From Amborella trichopoda (lineage: Eukaryota > Streptophyta > Magnoliopsida > Amborellales > Amborellaceae), in contig NW_006500351.1 of assembly GCF_000471905.2 (NCBI RefSeq), forward strand, positions 3,209,483-3,273,482: a stretch of DNA of 64,000 bases, read 5' to 3'. The notes under the pieces were generated by a model, which searched no databases, was not told where the DNA came from, and worked only from the letters and a program-made list of their open reading frames with translations. The position numbers and the translations under genes are program-made. Shown in pieces: positions 10,924-21,206 of the stretch. The first letter of the stretch is position 1, and every line of letters begins with the position of its first letter.

Positions 10924-11427
10924 TTAGTTGAACCCTTGCACGGTGATGTGGGTAGGAGGGAGGTTATCAGAACCTAATCCCAATCGGGTGAAGATCCTTC
11001 TTGGGATCAAGTTAACTGCTGACTCTCCATCCATCATGATTCGGTTGATAGGGCAGGCGTGTAGTTCACCATTCATGAAGAGGGGACGATTGTGAAATTT
11101 GCCTCCCAATTGCATATCATCTTCAAAAAAGGAGATTGTTGTGCACCCGATGAGGATGCCTGGGTCAACCTCAATAGGCTCCACTTCAGTCTCGTACACC
11201 TCTAGGTCAGAAAGAGCTTGAACCAAGGCAATACAATAGTCTCTTGACATCAGAAGGGCATCATAGATACTTAGAAGGGTTGAAAGCTTTCTCAAATGTC
11301 CAATTACATCATATTTCACCCTATCCTCATTAGTCTTTTGTGCTCCTGATCTAGTCACTGGTGTAGGTGGTAGGGTAGGTTTAGGAACAGGTTTTGGTTT
11401 GTGACACTGGCTGACTTTGTTGTTCAA
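10924..11427 (-). pseudogene. Retropepsin-like aspartic protease (element b)
   Basis: A 167-codon open stretch. VKYDVIGHLRKLSTLLSIYD and VEPIEVDPGI lead to the protease core ACPINRIMMDGESAVNLIP, where the D-x-G/S-S-x-V-N pattern of Tat proteases is recognisable but the usual Gly-Gly is Gly-Glu. Past 10924 the frame is lost, and HQCFKYTWDGRQHTIYVDKR-type sequence follows. The homologous segment in element c is 25720-26260. It would cleave the Gag polyprotein in an active element. Confidence 0.7.
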
Positions 11428-12126
11428 CCGGTGTGGTCCTGGTTGATGGGGAGGTAATAGGGATATGTATTACGGATGTAAAGGTTTTGGGGTTGAGAGA
11501 AAAGTGAAGGAAATAGAAATTTGAGAACTTTGAGCTTTTGAGGTGTGCGAGGTAGCTACTTCCCCGATCTTAGGCTCATCTGCCTCATGCTGGCTAGTAC
11601 TTTTAAGATTTGTACCATATGGGAGGCCTCTTTGGAATGAGAACTTGAAGATGGCTCAGTCTTGGCTTGGGTTGCCAGGGCGTCGATGACTGTTAGGAGC
11701 CAATCGCCTAGGAAAGCATCTTTCTCAGGCACTTTCGATGCGACCTGCTGATGTTGGTTCCTTCGAGCTCTCTTTTTAGAGCATTGAAGTCTGAGCACTA
11801 TCGAGCTGCACCTGTAAAAGAAATAGAAGAGGAGGGAGGAGAAGAAGAAGCAGAGTTGGGTTTTGGGCAGTTATTTACATCGTCATCAGGATTGGACGTG
11901 TGTAGGGGGTATTTTAGGTCTTGCCCCAGCTTTGACCGTTGTAGGGTGCTTTTAATGTCATCACCCATATTGGACGAATCACGAGCTATTGATGGCTTAG
12001 GGATGCTGCCTGTTTGTATGAAGCGATGAGGTGAGTTGCACTTGGGATGAAGTCCTGTAAGGTTGGGAGTGGAGGAAGGGGCCTGAGAAATTCTTCCTAG
12101 ACTGGTGGTTGAGGAATACAATTTCA
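11428..12126 (-). pseudogene. Gag-protease spacer, proline/serine-rich (element b)
   Basis: Broken frames such as 12130-11798 (NPDDDVNNCPKPNSASSSPP, SSISFTGAAR) match the low-complexity Pro/Ser spacer in element c (24809-25147, with SPSSSPASHSPSSTSP). It is a disordered linker between the gag zinc-binding region and protease. No catalytic motif is present. Confidence 0.5.
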
Positions 12127-13255
12127 TCAACGAGCTGACTTGGGTGCTCGTCTTCTTTTGGATCCCTGAGGAGGGGTTTGGCTCATCCTATCTGGCTGGT
12201 GAGGAGCCGTAGCTTGGTGGAATGTTTCGCACTTTAGGGACTTGAGCCTATTTCGTCCATGGTAGACTTCCCAAGGTTGAGAAGTCGAGGGTTTTGAAGG
12301 TCCGAGGTATTCTCGTAAGGAACCTGCAGTGGGACTTCCTCTTGGACGGGAGTACTGGTTTGGAAGTGTTCCGGGGGAACGACACAAACAATGTGGCCCT
12401 TTTGCACTTTCTTCGTGACTATAACTTCAAACCCAGAGCATTCCTTCAACTCATGGTCCCATACCTGGTGATATGGGCACCAGAGCTTTTCTGTCTGGTG
12501 GGTTTGGGAGTGACGAGACCCTGTTGGAGCATTGCCTTGAAGAGGGCTTGCAGAGGATCTAGCTCAGTGCTTCCCTGGGCTTGTGTCGAGAGTTCTTCTT
12601 GTACTGGAGGAGCAGGGATTTGAGGGTGCCCTTCTGGGTTTCTACGAACTTCTTGGCACTTCTGTATCTTCTTTGCCAAGATCTCATGAAATCCAATGCA
12701 TTCACTCAGGTCGTGGCCTCATACCAGATGATACGAGCACCAAAGGTTCTCAGTTCCTAGTGGCTGGAACTTGGGCTACCTTGTCGGCTCAGGCGTGACG
12801 AGTCCTTCTTCGAGTATTATGGAGAAAAGTGCACGGAGGATAGCGGGTGCTTCATCACCCTCTTGGATTGTCACTATGTGGGCGGCCTCAGTTGCCCTAA
12901 ATGCCTTCTTTAACTCTTCGAGCTTTATCTGACCCTTGTTAATAAGGGCTTCGATAATGTCTTTGAGCGTATAGCAGTCTTGAGTGGGGTGGCCTACTTT
13001 CTTGTGATAGGTGCAGTACTTCTACTGTGTTTCCTGTCCAAGATGTTCTGGGGTGTTGACCTCCTGCAACTGGATGATGTTTTGCTCTAGTAGTAATCGA
13101 AGCAGCGCAGGAACCCAATCCTTCTCAAAGGGGTACACCTTACTCTGATGTTGGATCCAATAGTCACTTCGATTTAGATTTTTAGAAGGCTGGACCCTAC
13201 TATAGAACTGCTGCATGCCCCCGGCCTGAGACGTTTGTGCCTTTGAGAGGTCCAA
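12127..13255 (-). pseudogene. Gag C-terminal, His/Cys-containing region (element b)
   Basis: The - strand reads KVYPFEKDWVPALLRLLLEQ, then YCTYHKKVGHPTQDCYTLKD (about 13020-12960), a C-x2-H...H-x4-D-C motif typical of Tat-lineage Gag in place of a classic CCHC knuckle. Next come ALINKGQIKLEELKKAF and repeats of an ILRALFS.ILEEGLVTPEPT-type unit that occurs again at about 12560-12500 (LFKAMLQQGLVTPKPTRQK). So the region contains an internal duplication of a roughly 85-residue module. Stops occur at 13023, 12788 and elsewhere. Confidence 0.65.
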
Positions 13256-13301
13256 GGTTTGAGGGGAGGCTTAGTGTCAGTCACAGTGACGGCCGCACTA
13301 A

Positions 13302-13826
13302 TCACCGCTTTTTGCTGGTTGCCCTGATTGTTGGAGTGGATTGCATCATTACCTCAAACATGTTTATCCACTCTGCTTGGGCATCATCTGGCTCATTGAT
13401 CACCGAAATTTTGACCGTTTCTTCTAGAGGGTCAAAGTCAGGTGTAGTAGTGGACTGTAGGGGTTGGCAAGTCATACATGACATGCCAGTTTGCAGAGGC
13501 TCAACATGCCCCAATTGGACTCGAGCCTTGTGAGCTGACCGTGTGACGATAGATTCTTGATGATCTTGGGGCCATGACTTCTTGGCAGTAATCACCAAGC
13601 AATATTCTTGGACTTGCTCGGGTTCTGGGATTCGTAGAGGAAAGAAGGGATTGTGTAGTAGGAGGTCACTAAGAGGGGTAACCTCAACGGCCTCAAGGGC
13701 CTCTCTAATCATGACCTGTAGACCTCTCCTTTTCTTAATCTTGAGGCTATTATGGACTTCACTCCAAAACTGAGCATGAGGTTTGGACTGCCCTACCTTT
13801 CTTGAGCACACCAAGGCTGTGTCCAT
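13302..13826 (-). pseudogene. Gag N-terminal region (element b)
   Basis: A 174-codon ORF homologous to element a (5880-6330) and element c (22374-22920). It includes QFWSEVHNSLKIKKRRGLQV, EPLSDLL-like and INEPDDAQAEWINMFEVMM blocks. The retrotransposon gag core that follows in element c is deleted here, since the next homologous block (13255) lies past it. It is a structural protein precursor in a live element and a relic here. Confidence 0.65.
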
Positions 13827-15020
13827 TAGCTGCAGTAAAGAATGGAGCCCGAGGAAGGAGGGCAGTCCGGGTCGCTGCCTTGGAGGCAGCAGGCTTTTGT
13901 CTTACATCAGGCCGCTGCCCCGAATTACTTTGTGAGGCCCGAGTGCACCCCTGACTTGAGGCGGCTGACTCAAGATGATACTCTTAGATAAAACCTTTGA
14001 GTACTAGGTCTCGAGGTGCTTGCCTGATGAAAGGAGAGTGACAGAAGAAGGAACAATTTCATGACTCCGCCTAAGTCGGGATCGGGGAGGAACCTACAAA
14101 GTTGGTGCATGTGCACCTTTAAGATTAGTTGTCTAGGTGTCTTGGGGGTTAACTCGGGCTCAGTCAGCTTGTTCAACCTTAGGAGGTCGAGACCCATGAG
14201 CTTGTGTCTATAAGGGACCAGGCGGGAGCTTATCTCTCACAGGGTGAAGCTGTGTGTGCTGAGAGGGAGGGCAGAGCGGTCGACCCTTGTGTGCTCGAGA
14301 TGGCGTAGAACTGGCACTGCCTCGAGCTGTGGGGTGCAGATGCATGACGCGTACGGGGTTTGGCCCGAGAAGGCCTAGCCCTGGATGCGAGTTCAAGGCA
14401 GCATGAAAGTTGCCCCTAGGTGTGGTTCAAATGGTTGGACCACAAGCCTTCAGGTGTGTGCGAGAGGTGGAGGTCGTAGGGTCTCTGCCTTGGTGCGTCG
14501 AGCCTCTAGGCATAGACGTTCGAAGTGGTGAAGAAGCATGGGGGGTTGCCTTGTGGCGACCCTCAAGAGTGATGGGAACCTGCTTGCTTTTCGCAAAAGT
14601 GGTCGGGGCAGCCTTTCGATGTACCTCAGCAATATGACCGGCAAGGGACTTGTCAGTAGCAGGGGTGAGTGCTGTGTGCGGTAGCAATTGTGCTACCAAT
14701 GAGAGGGGCCTTGGTGAAGGGTCCACCAAGGCTAGAAAGCGGGGAGTCAAGGACATTCAAATCCCTTCTCGTGCCAATTCAGGAAAGAACCTGCGAGCTG
14801 GACTGTGAGTCTTGACTCAAAAGGAGTGTAGGGAAGGAGGCTTGAGCAGCTCGCTTCCCTGCGATAGTCACGAGTGCGGGGATAAGAAAGTCCCCTACCC
14901 GGATGAACAGATTGCATAACCCAGATGCCATGAAATGCGATGCAGAAAGTAAAAGATGAAATTGATAAAACAATAGCAAACCGTCAAAGGGGTAGTAAGT
15001 CCTCAGTGGAATCGCTAAGC
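13827..15020 (-). other. 5' leader of element b with primer-binding region
   Basis: The leader between LTR and gag. On the - strand, TAGCGATTCCACTGAGGAC (15018-15000) follows the LTR end CTAACCA (ending at 15021). It aligns with TGGCGACTCCATTAGGGAC in element c, so it is a mutated primer-binding site. The leader carries short peptides but no recognised domain. Confidence 0.6.
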
Positions 15021-15118
15021 TGGTTAGGTACCTCGATCTCACCCTCTGGATCTAGATGATCTGGCAGCACGTATCTCAGGTTTTTAGGGATCCCAGGACT
15101 TGAGATTACTCTCTCAGG

Positions 15119-16018
15119 NNNNNNNNNNNNNNNNNNNNNNNNNNNNNNNNNNNNNNNNNNNNNNNNNNNNNNNNNNNNNNNNNNNNNNNNNNNNNNNNNN
15201 NNNNNNNNNNNNNNNNNNNNNNNNNNNNNNNNNNNNNNNNNNNNNNNNNNNNNNNNNNNNNNNNNNNNNNNNNNNNNNNNNNNNNNNNNNNNNNNNNNNN
15301 NNNNNNNNNNNNNNNNNNNNNNNNNNNNNNNNNNNNNNNNNNNNNNNNNNNNNNNNNNNNNNNNNNNNNNNNNNNNNNNNNNNNNNNNNNNNNNNNNNNN
15401 NNNNNNNNNNNNNNNNNNNNNNNNNNNNNNNNNNNNNNNNNNNNNNNNNNNNNNNNNNNNNNNNNNNNNNNNNNNNNNNNNNNNNNNNNNNNNNNNNNNN
15501 NNNNNNNNNNNNNNNNNNNNNNNNNNNNNNNNNNNNNNNNNNNNNNNNNNNNNNNNNNNNNNNNNNNNNNNNNNNNNNNNNNNNNNNNNNNNNNNNNNNN
15601 NNNNNNNNNNNNNNNNNNNNNNNNNNNNNNNNNNNNNNNNNNNNNNNNNNNNNNNNNNNNNNNNNNNNNNNNNNNNNNNNNNNNNNNNNNNNNNNNNNNN
15701 NNNNNNNNNNNNNNNNNNNNNNNNNNNNNNNNNNNNNNNNNNNNNNNNNNNNNNNNNNNNNNNNNNNNNNNNNNNNNNNNNNNNNNNNNNNNNNNNNNNN
15801 NNNNNNNNNNNNNNNNNNNNNNNNNNNNNNNNNNNNNNNNNNNNNNNNNNNNNNNNNNNNNNNNNNNNNNNNNNNNNNNNNNNNNNNNNNNNNNNNNNNN
15901 NNNNNNNNNNNNNNNNNNNNNNNNNNNNNNNNNNNNNNNNNNNNNNNNNNNNNNNNNNNNNNNNNNNNNNNNNNNNNNNNNNNNNNNNNNNNNNNNNNNN
16001 NNNNNNNNNNNNNNNNNN
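15119..16018. other. Assembly gap, 900 N
   Basis: Exactly 900 undetermined bases lie inside the element b LTR. Aligning the flanks to the 3' LTR of element c (35131-35230) predicts only about 76 missing bases, so the gap size is probably a placeholder or hides an extra insertion. Confidence 0.9.
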
Positions 16019-16159
16019 GCTGGCTTGCTTGGGCGCCCTCTTAGATCACCTCCCTTGACCTGCGATCAAATTGTTTTCTGCACAACACTAGCATGGTTAA
16101 TTTTCAAGACAAGTGGGCCAAAGGGACCCACCCTTGTCTTAGAGCAATGTACATTCATA

Positions 16160-16530
16160 TGAGAGGGTGATACAGTGGAAGGTTCAAATAAAGATAGAAA
16201 AGAGAAGAGAAGAGAACTGGATGAAGGGACGAGATTAGTGCGATAGCTGGATAGTGATAGACTCGGAGTGGTAGCAAGATGGGCATGGCACTCAAGACCA
16301 GCACGAAGGTAATACTACTAGAAATTGAGGCCGATAGGACTGTCCTAATTTGGTGTGGCAGCAAGACGAGCATGGTGCTCGGAACCAACGCAATGGAAAT
16401 ACTGCTCGATAGCCAGACCGTTATAGCAGTGCTAGACAGTCTACCCCAATCAAATGAGAAGAGAAGAGAATGGAAAGAAAGCATGAGACGGCTAAGAAAT
16501 GGAATCCCATCACCATCAACCATGGAGTAG
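16160..16530. repeat. Purine-rich segment with a roughly 96-bp duplication in element b LTR
   Basis: AGCAAGATGGGCATGGCACTC (16276 on) recurs in diverged form as AGCAAGACGAGCATGGTGCTC (16361 on). Each is followed by related AATACTACT / AATACTGCT sequence, giving an imperfect tandem duplication. No coding family was recognised in the ORFs here. Confidence 0.5.
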
Positions 16531-16619
16531 CAGTGTCACGGCCCTTGGAAAGTGTTAGACACTACTAATCACGGCTGGAGGGTGAACAGTGAACTACAGA
16601 CTCCTCTAGGCATCACCGT

Positions 16620-17045
16620 TTGGCAACACGTGGAGGTAGCACACCCCCTCGCTGGCGGTAATAGCCTCTTGTGAAGCTTGCGGCGATAGCCGCTTGTGAA
16701 GCACGCAGTTCTTTTTGAGGCATACGACGATAGGCACGAGACGCAAGAAAGAGGCTTGTGGACGACGATAGGCACCGAACGTACAAAGGAAGCTCACGGG
16801 TAGCGATAGGCATCGAGCGCATGAAGGAAGCTCACAGACAACGATAAGCGCCAAGCGCAAGAAGGAAGCTTAAGGACAGCGATAGGTATTGCTGCAACCC
16901 TTTACTGACGGCGATAGGCATCACCATCTGCAATAGGCGAGCAACAAGGTAAGACCCTTGCGGGCGGCAATAGGTTTCGCCGTCTGTGCTCCTCGCTAGG
17001 ACATCGAGGACACATTCGCGGATGGCGATTAGTAGCGTCATCTGC
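16620..17045 (-). repeat. Tandem hairpin repeat array in element b LTR leader
   Basis: At least ten imperfect units of about 40-50 bp share a GCGATAGGC-type core on the + strand (GCCTATCGC on the element's sense strand). Several units can fold, for example CAGCGAT-AGGT-ATTGCTG at about 16882-16900 and GATGGCG...CGTCATC at about 17023-17042. The sense-strand loop sequence GCCT(A) is shared with the element c repeats, although unit length and stems differ. Confidence 0.65.
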
Positions 17046-18664
17046 AAACTTTGCTGAGAGCTAGAGGTGAACGAAAAGAAGGGGAAGAAGCACTCACATG
17101 GCGCTGTCATTGCCATGCGCCACCTGTGAAGCCACAGAAGAGAAAAAAAAAGAAAAGAAAGAGGCATGCATGGCACTGCCACTGCCGTGCATGGCCTATG
17201 AGAGAAGCTCATATGAAGAAGAAGAAACAAAAGAAGAGAGAGAACGATTTACCTTGAGCTTAAGGATATCTCTCCAAAATTATCTCTCTCCATCTCTCTC
17301 TCTCTCGTAACGTGACCCAACAGTAAGACGAAATAGAGAGTTTACTAAGCAAAGTTCTCTCTTTGCCAAAGGTTTTCAAGGAGTACGTGATATATATAGA
17401 GTTGTGCCCAAACATGGGTGGATTGATCAAACTAAAACCTAATTGTTGAGAATTAAGATTTAATTGAATTAAATAAAATAAGAAAATAGGGTGCAAAATG
17501 ACAGATTTGCCCTTCCTAACAATTTGTGAAATTTCGTAACAGTCCCTATTGCTGCCCTAGAACGTGCGTGATCTTCTATAGATGATCCGGGGTTGCTCCG
17601 ATACCCGTTTGATCAAAAGATGATTGTTTTCTTGTAGGGCTCAACATGGTGATCGATTTGATACCAATTTCGAGCCATGGATCGTGTTTTTAAGCCACAA
17701 TCATGTGACTTGAAATTTGGATGGATCTTGCAATCTTTGGATCTATAGTGTGTTCGTTCCTTGGCATCCATAATTTCTTCACTGGATCACACTGAGCATG
17801 CCATTACGATCGCATGGCAACAAACACAGCTTGATTTTGTGCCCGGATGAGGATTTTGCAACTTTAGAATTTTGGCTGGAATCTGGAATTCTGGTGCTGA
17901 AATTTACAGTCACTTCATCGGCTTCATGTGCGAAATCCAATTGTTCTAGAAATAGTCCTAGACCTTGCACATGCGATGACACTAGTTTCATGTCGATCGG
18001 GGTCGTCAACACCGGGATTTGGCCACTCGAGAGAGGCACGATGTTGCTGATTTTCCTACAACGTTTTTCACAGATCAGCAACTTCTCTCTAGCTTTGTTT
18101 CATGCTCGGGCATCGTCGAGGGGTGTGCCACATAGCTAAACGCTCATCTCGACGAGACTAACACGCTCACAAAGTTTGAGCATTATCTGACTCGGAACGA
18201 GTGAGATATGGGTCTCTGAAGTCACTAGCCGAAACTGTGAAAATAGTCAACATTAATGGTGATTTGGTGCTGTGAGGCCGCACGGTAACAGTGTGCAGCC
18301 TACCCCTTTTTGGTCTTTCACTTACAACTTCGTCGTGGAGTGCCCGATTAAGCCTAAACTTGACTCATAGGGGTTTTCAACCATGCCGGATCCAATGACG
18401 GTGGCCTCATAGATGTTTGACACATAAAAAATTTAGCTCTAGTTATGGGGTTCATTTCAAGGTGCTAGAGGCTAATTCTATAGAAACTGCTCCTAGGTCT
18501 GCACTACCTTAGACATGTAGGAATGCAACAAAACTTGGCAAGAGGCTTTTTTAATTCCTTATGAAGATCATGGCCAGTTTTGGGGCCATTCTAAGACTGT
18601 CGAAACTTTCACTGTTTATCAGGCTTTATTGACTGGCTTCTTTATTTTATTCCGCATCGGAACC

Positions 18665-18700
18665 CACGGTAATGAAAAATGTCTTCCAACAATACCCGAT
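18665..18700. other. Head-to-head junction of elements b and c
   Basis: Left of here the LTR reads on the - strand. From about 18697 (CCGATTAGCATGAAACTAATTGC) the same LTR family reads on the + strand, but starts inside the LTR and lacks the roughly 640-bp initial part present at 32450-33090. The junction therefore joins the outer start of one LTR to an internal position of another. Confidence 0.7.
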
Positions 18701-19323
18701 TAGCATGAAACTAATTGCATTATGCGCGTGAGGTCTAAGGCTATCTCTGGTCCGAACCTCGCGTGTGATGAACGGTTGGATTTCACACACGAATGCATCA
18801 AAGCTGCTGTAAATTTCGACCGTCGGATTTCATGATTTTGGTCAAACACTCAAGGCGACAAAATCTTCATCCGGACATGAAATCAAGCTACGTTTGTTGC
18901 AACGTGATCGTGATGGCATGCTTAGTGTGATTTAATGATGTAATCACGAAGAAACATCAAGGAACGAGTACACTATCGATCCAAAGTTTTCAAGATTCAT
19001 CCAAAATTCAAGTCTCATGATCATGGCTAAAAAACATGATTCATGGCTCGAAATTGGTATCAAAATGGGCATCATGCTGAGCCCTACAAGAAAACAATAA
19101 TATTTCGATCAAACAAGCATCAGAACGACCCCAGGTCAGCCACAGAAGATCATGCAAGTTCTCGAGTAGCAATAGGGACTGTTCTAGAATTCCACACATT
19201 GTTATGTAGGGGCAAAATAGTCATTTTGCACCCATTTTTAAAATATCTTTAAATTCAATTAAATTGTAATTATCTTTAATTCTAGATAGTTTTTGCATGT
19301 ACATGCATGTTTTAGCTCAACTT

Positions 19324-19330
19324 TATATAA
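19324..19330 (+). promoter_or_regulatory. Likely LTR TATA box (element c)
   Basis: TATATAA in an AT-rich context. A TATATATA motif sits at the matching place in the element b LTR (17389-17400, opposite strand), both a short distance after a shared TCATTTTGCACCC block. Transcription would start just downstream, so the tandem hairpin repeats would be part of the RNA leader (inference). Confidence 0.55.
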
Positions 19331-19639
19331 ACATGCAAAGTTAAATTGTAAGGACCTTTCAGTTCATTTTTTATTGATTCAATAGAATCTCGATTCTTGC
19401 TGAAGTTCTTGGGTACATCTCGAAGAGAGAGAGAGGAGAGAGAAGAAAAGGGTCTGTACCCTTCAGGCATGTAACTTTCTCTCTCCTCCCCTCTTTCTCT
19501 CTTCGTCCCTCTGTCTCATCTTTATCTCTTTCTCTCTCCTCCCCTCTATCTCGTCTCTATCTCTTTCTCCCTCCTCCCCTGTTTCTCGTTCCTATCTCTA
19601 TCTATCTTCTTCTTGTCTCTATCTCCTTCTCTTTTGAGG

Positions 19640-20440
19640 CCAGTCGACGAAGCCTAGTGCCGGTTAGATTTCTCTCTCTCCTTCTCTTCTGAAGCCAGTT
19701 GGCGAAGCCTAACGCCGGTTGGATTTCTTTCTCCTTCTCTTTTAAAACCAGTCGGTAAAGTCTAGCACCGGTTGGAGTTTTCTCTCTCCTCTTTTGAAAC
19801 TAGTCGGTGAAGTCTAGCGTCGGTTGGATTTCTCTCTCTCCTCTTTTGAAGCCAGTTGGTGAATCTTAGTGCCGATTGGATTTCTTTCTCTCCTTATTTT
19901 CTGTCACAATCGGCGAAGCCGAGTGCCGAATCGATCTCTCTCTTACTTCTCTTCCATCACAACTGACACAAGCCTAGCGCCAGCTGGGTCTCTCCTTCTC
20001 TCTTCTTTTGATAGTAGGTGAAGCCTAACGTCGACTACATTTTTTCTCTCTTCTTTTGACAGCTGGTGAAGCCTAGCACCGACTACATTTTCTCTCCCAT
20101 CTTTTGACAGTCGGTGAAGCCTAGTGCTAACTGTATTTTCTCTCTCTTCTTTTGACAATCGGTGAAGCCTAACACCGACTGCATTTTCTCTCTCTTCTTC
20201 TCACAGTCAATGACGCCTAGTGCCAACTGTATCTTCTCTCTCCTCTCCTTACAGCCGATAAAGCCTAGTGCCGACTACATTCTCTCCCTCTTCTTCAAGC
20301 ACAGTCAGTGAAGCTTAACGTCGATAGTATTTTCTCTCTCCTCTCCTCTGTATAATAAAGTCAGTGAAGCTTAGTGTCGACTGTATTTTCTCTCTCTTCT
20401 TTCTAACACAGCCGACAATGCCTAACGTCGACTGCATCTT
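19640..20440 (+). repeat. Hairpin minisatellite in 5' LTR of element c (16 units)
   Basis: Sixteen units of about 50 bp alternate a pyrimidine tract (TTTCTCTCTCTTCTTTTGA) with a GC-rich half of the form AGTCGGTGAAGCCTAGCACCGACT. The GC-rich half is an inverted repeat with loop AAGCCTAG. Examples are CCAGTTGGCG-AAGCCTAA-CGCCGGTTGG (19694-19721) and CAATCGGTG-AAGCCTAA-CACCGACTG (20156-20181). Stem bases vary while the loop stays nearly constant. Confidence 0.85.
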
Positions 20441-21188
20441 CCTTCCCTCTCTCTCTTTTATTCTCCCACCTTTCGTACTTTTCTCTTCTTTTTTTCTCCC
20501 TCCCTCCTTCTGTTCCCTTCTTCTCTTACTTCACTTTTTATTCTTTCTTCATAACCATCATTCTGTTACTCTTTCATTCAACTAAGAGGGATTGAGGTTA
20601 GCCTCTCATGATAGTCCTGTCGTCTAGCCATAATGTTGTTGTGTCAGGATTACTTGGCCACCTAATAGTAATCCTATGAGCCAGTCTTAATTGCCGAGCC
20701 CGTTTTACTACCACGTCAGGCTAATTATTCATCTGCTTAGTCACCGCTCTGATCCTTCCACTCAGTCGAATTCTTCTCTGCCCCGTCTTTCTTCTCTTAT
20801 TTTTCTTTTTAAATGCGCATGCTTATGTACATTCATCAAAGAGGAAAAGGGTGAGATCTGGCCTGCTTGTCTTACAACCTTTTCCATATGTGTGTGATTG
20901 CAGAAAACAAGAAGAATATAAGCCAAGGGAGGCGATTTTGAACCAGTTTTATTACTGAGGGGCTTATTTTTGTGATCTAAGAGGGCATCCACACGAGCCA
21001 GCCCAAGTAAGTCCCGAACCCACCTTAAATTCCTCTCTCACCAATTCGTAACACCTGCCCCCGTTCTCGAACGAGGTTCCCAAGATAGAGATCTCAAAAA
21101 CATTCTAAGTCTTCCCTCGAAACTCGAGGCTCGTGTTGCCCGATCCCCAAAGGGATCTGGAGGATGAGATTGAGGCACCTAACCAGCT

Positions 21189-21206
21189 TGGCGACTCCAT
21201 TAGGGA
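21189..21206 (+). other. Primer-binding site of element c
   Basis: TGGCGACTCCATTAGGGA begins 3 nt after the LTR end (CTAACCA, 21185). It has the TGG start expected for a complement to a tRNA 3' CCA end. A tRNA ending GUCGCCA, as in some arginine tRNAs, would pair with TGGCGAC (inference). Confidence 0.65.

Larger units (their letters stand above)
7290..18680 (-). mobile_element. Tat-lineage RT-less element b
   Basis: An LTR retrotransposon on the - strand. Its 5' LTR runs from about 18680 down to 15021 (including the 900-N gap). The primer-binding region is at 15000-15018. Gag pieces lie at 13826-12127, protease at 11427-10924 and a C-terminal helical region at about 10900-9840. An antisense ORF on the + strand ends at 9637. 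No RT, RNase H or integrase is present. The 3' LTR is missing because the sequence joins element a at about 7290. Element c has the same order, so this architecture is inherited rather than a chance deletion. Confidence 0.75.
15021..18680 (-). repeat. 5' LTR of element b (contains 900-N gap)
   Basis: The reverse complement matches the LTRs of element c along its length. 18640-18190 matches 32460-32900, 18120-17490 matches 33110-33560 and 18780-19260, and 16140-16019 matches 20830-21005 and 34970-35155. The 3' end CTAACCA at 15021 precedes the primer-binding region. A TATATATA motif lies at 17389-17400. Pyrimidine-rich (purine on +) sequence and a tandem repeat array follow at 17050-16620. Length is about 3.6 kb as drawn, inflated by the gap. 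Confidence 0.75.
18697..21185 (+). repeat. 5' LTR of element c (5'-truncated)
   Basis: Direct repeat of 33100-35334. It contains a TATATAA box at 19324-19330, a pyrimidine-rich leader (from 19430), 16 hairpin repeat units (19640-20440) and the conserved end GAG-RCACCTAACCA. It retains a roughly 170-bp stretch (19203-19375, including the TATA box) that is missing from the 3' LTR but present in the inverted LTR of b. Confidence 0.8.

Noticed and set aside
15100-16044. 314-codon + strand ORF
   Set aside because: It consists almost entirely of the 900-N gap, so it is not a gene.
19640-20440. Regularly spaced repeats resembling a CRISPR array
   Set aside because: Both repeat and spacer are similar between units, the pyrimidine spacers are not unique, and the array sits inside a plant LTR, so it is a minisatellite.
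21189-21206. tRNA gene near the LTR end
   Set aside because: Only the 3'-end complement (primer-binding site) is present. No cloverleaf can be formed.
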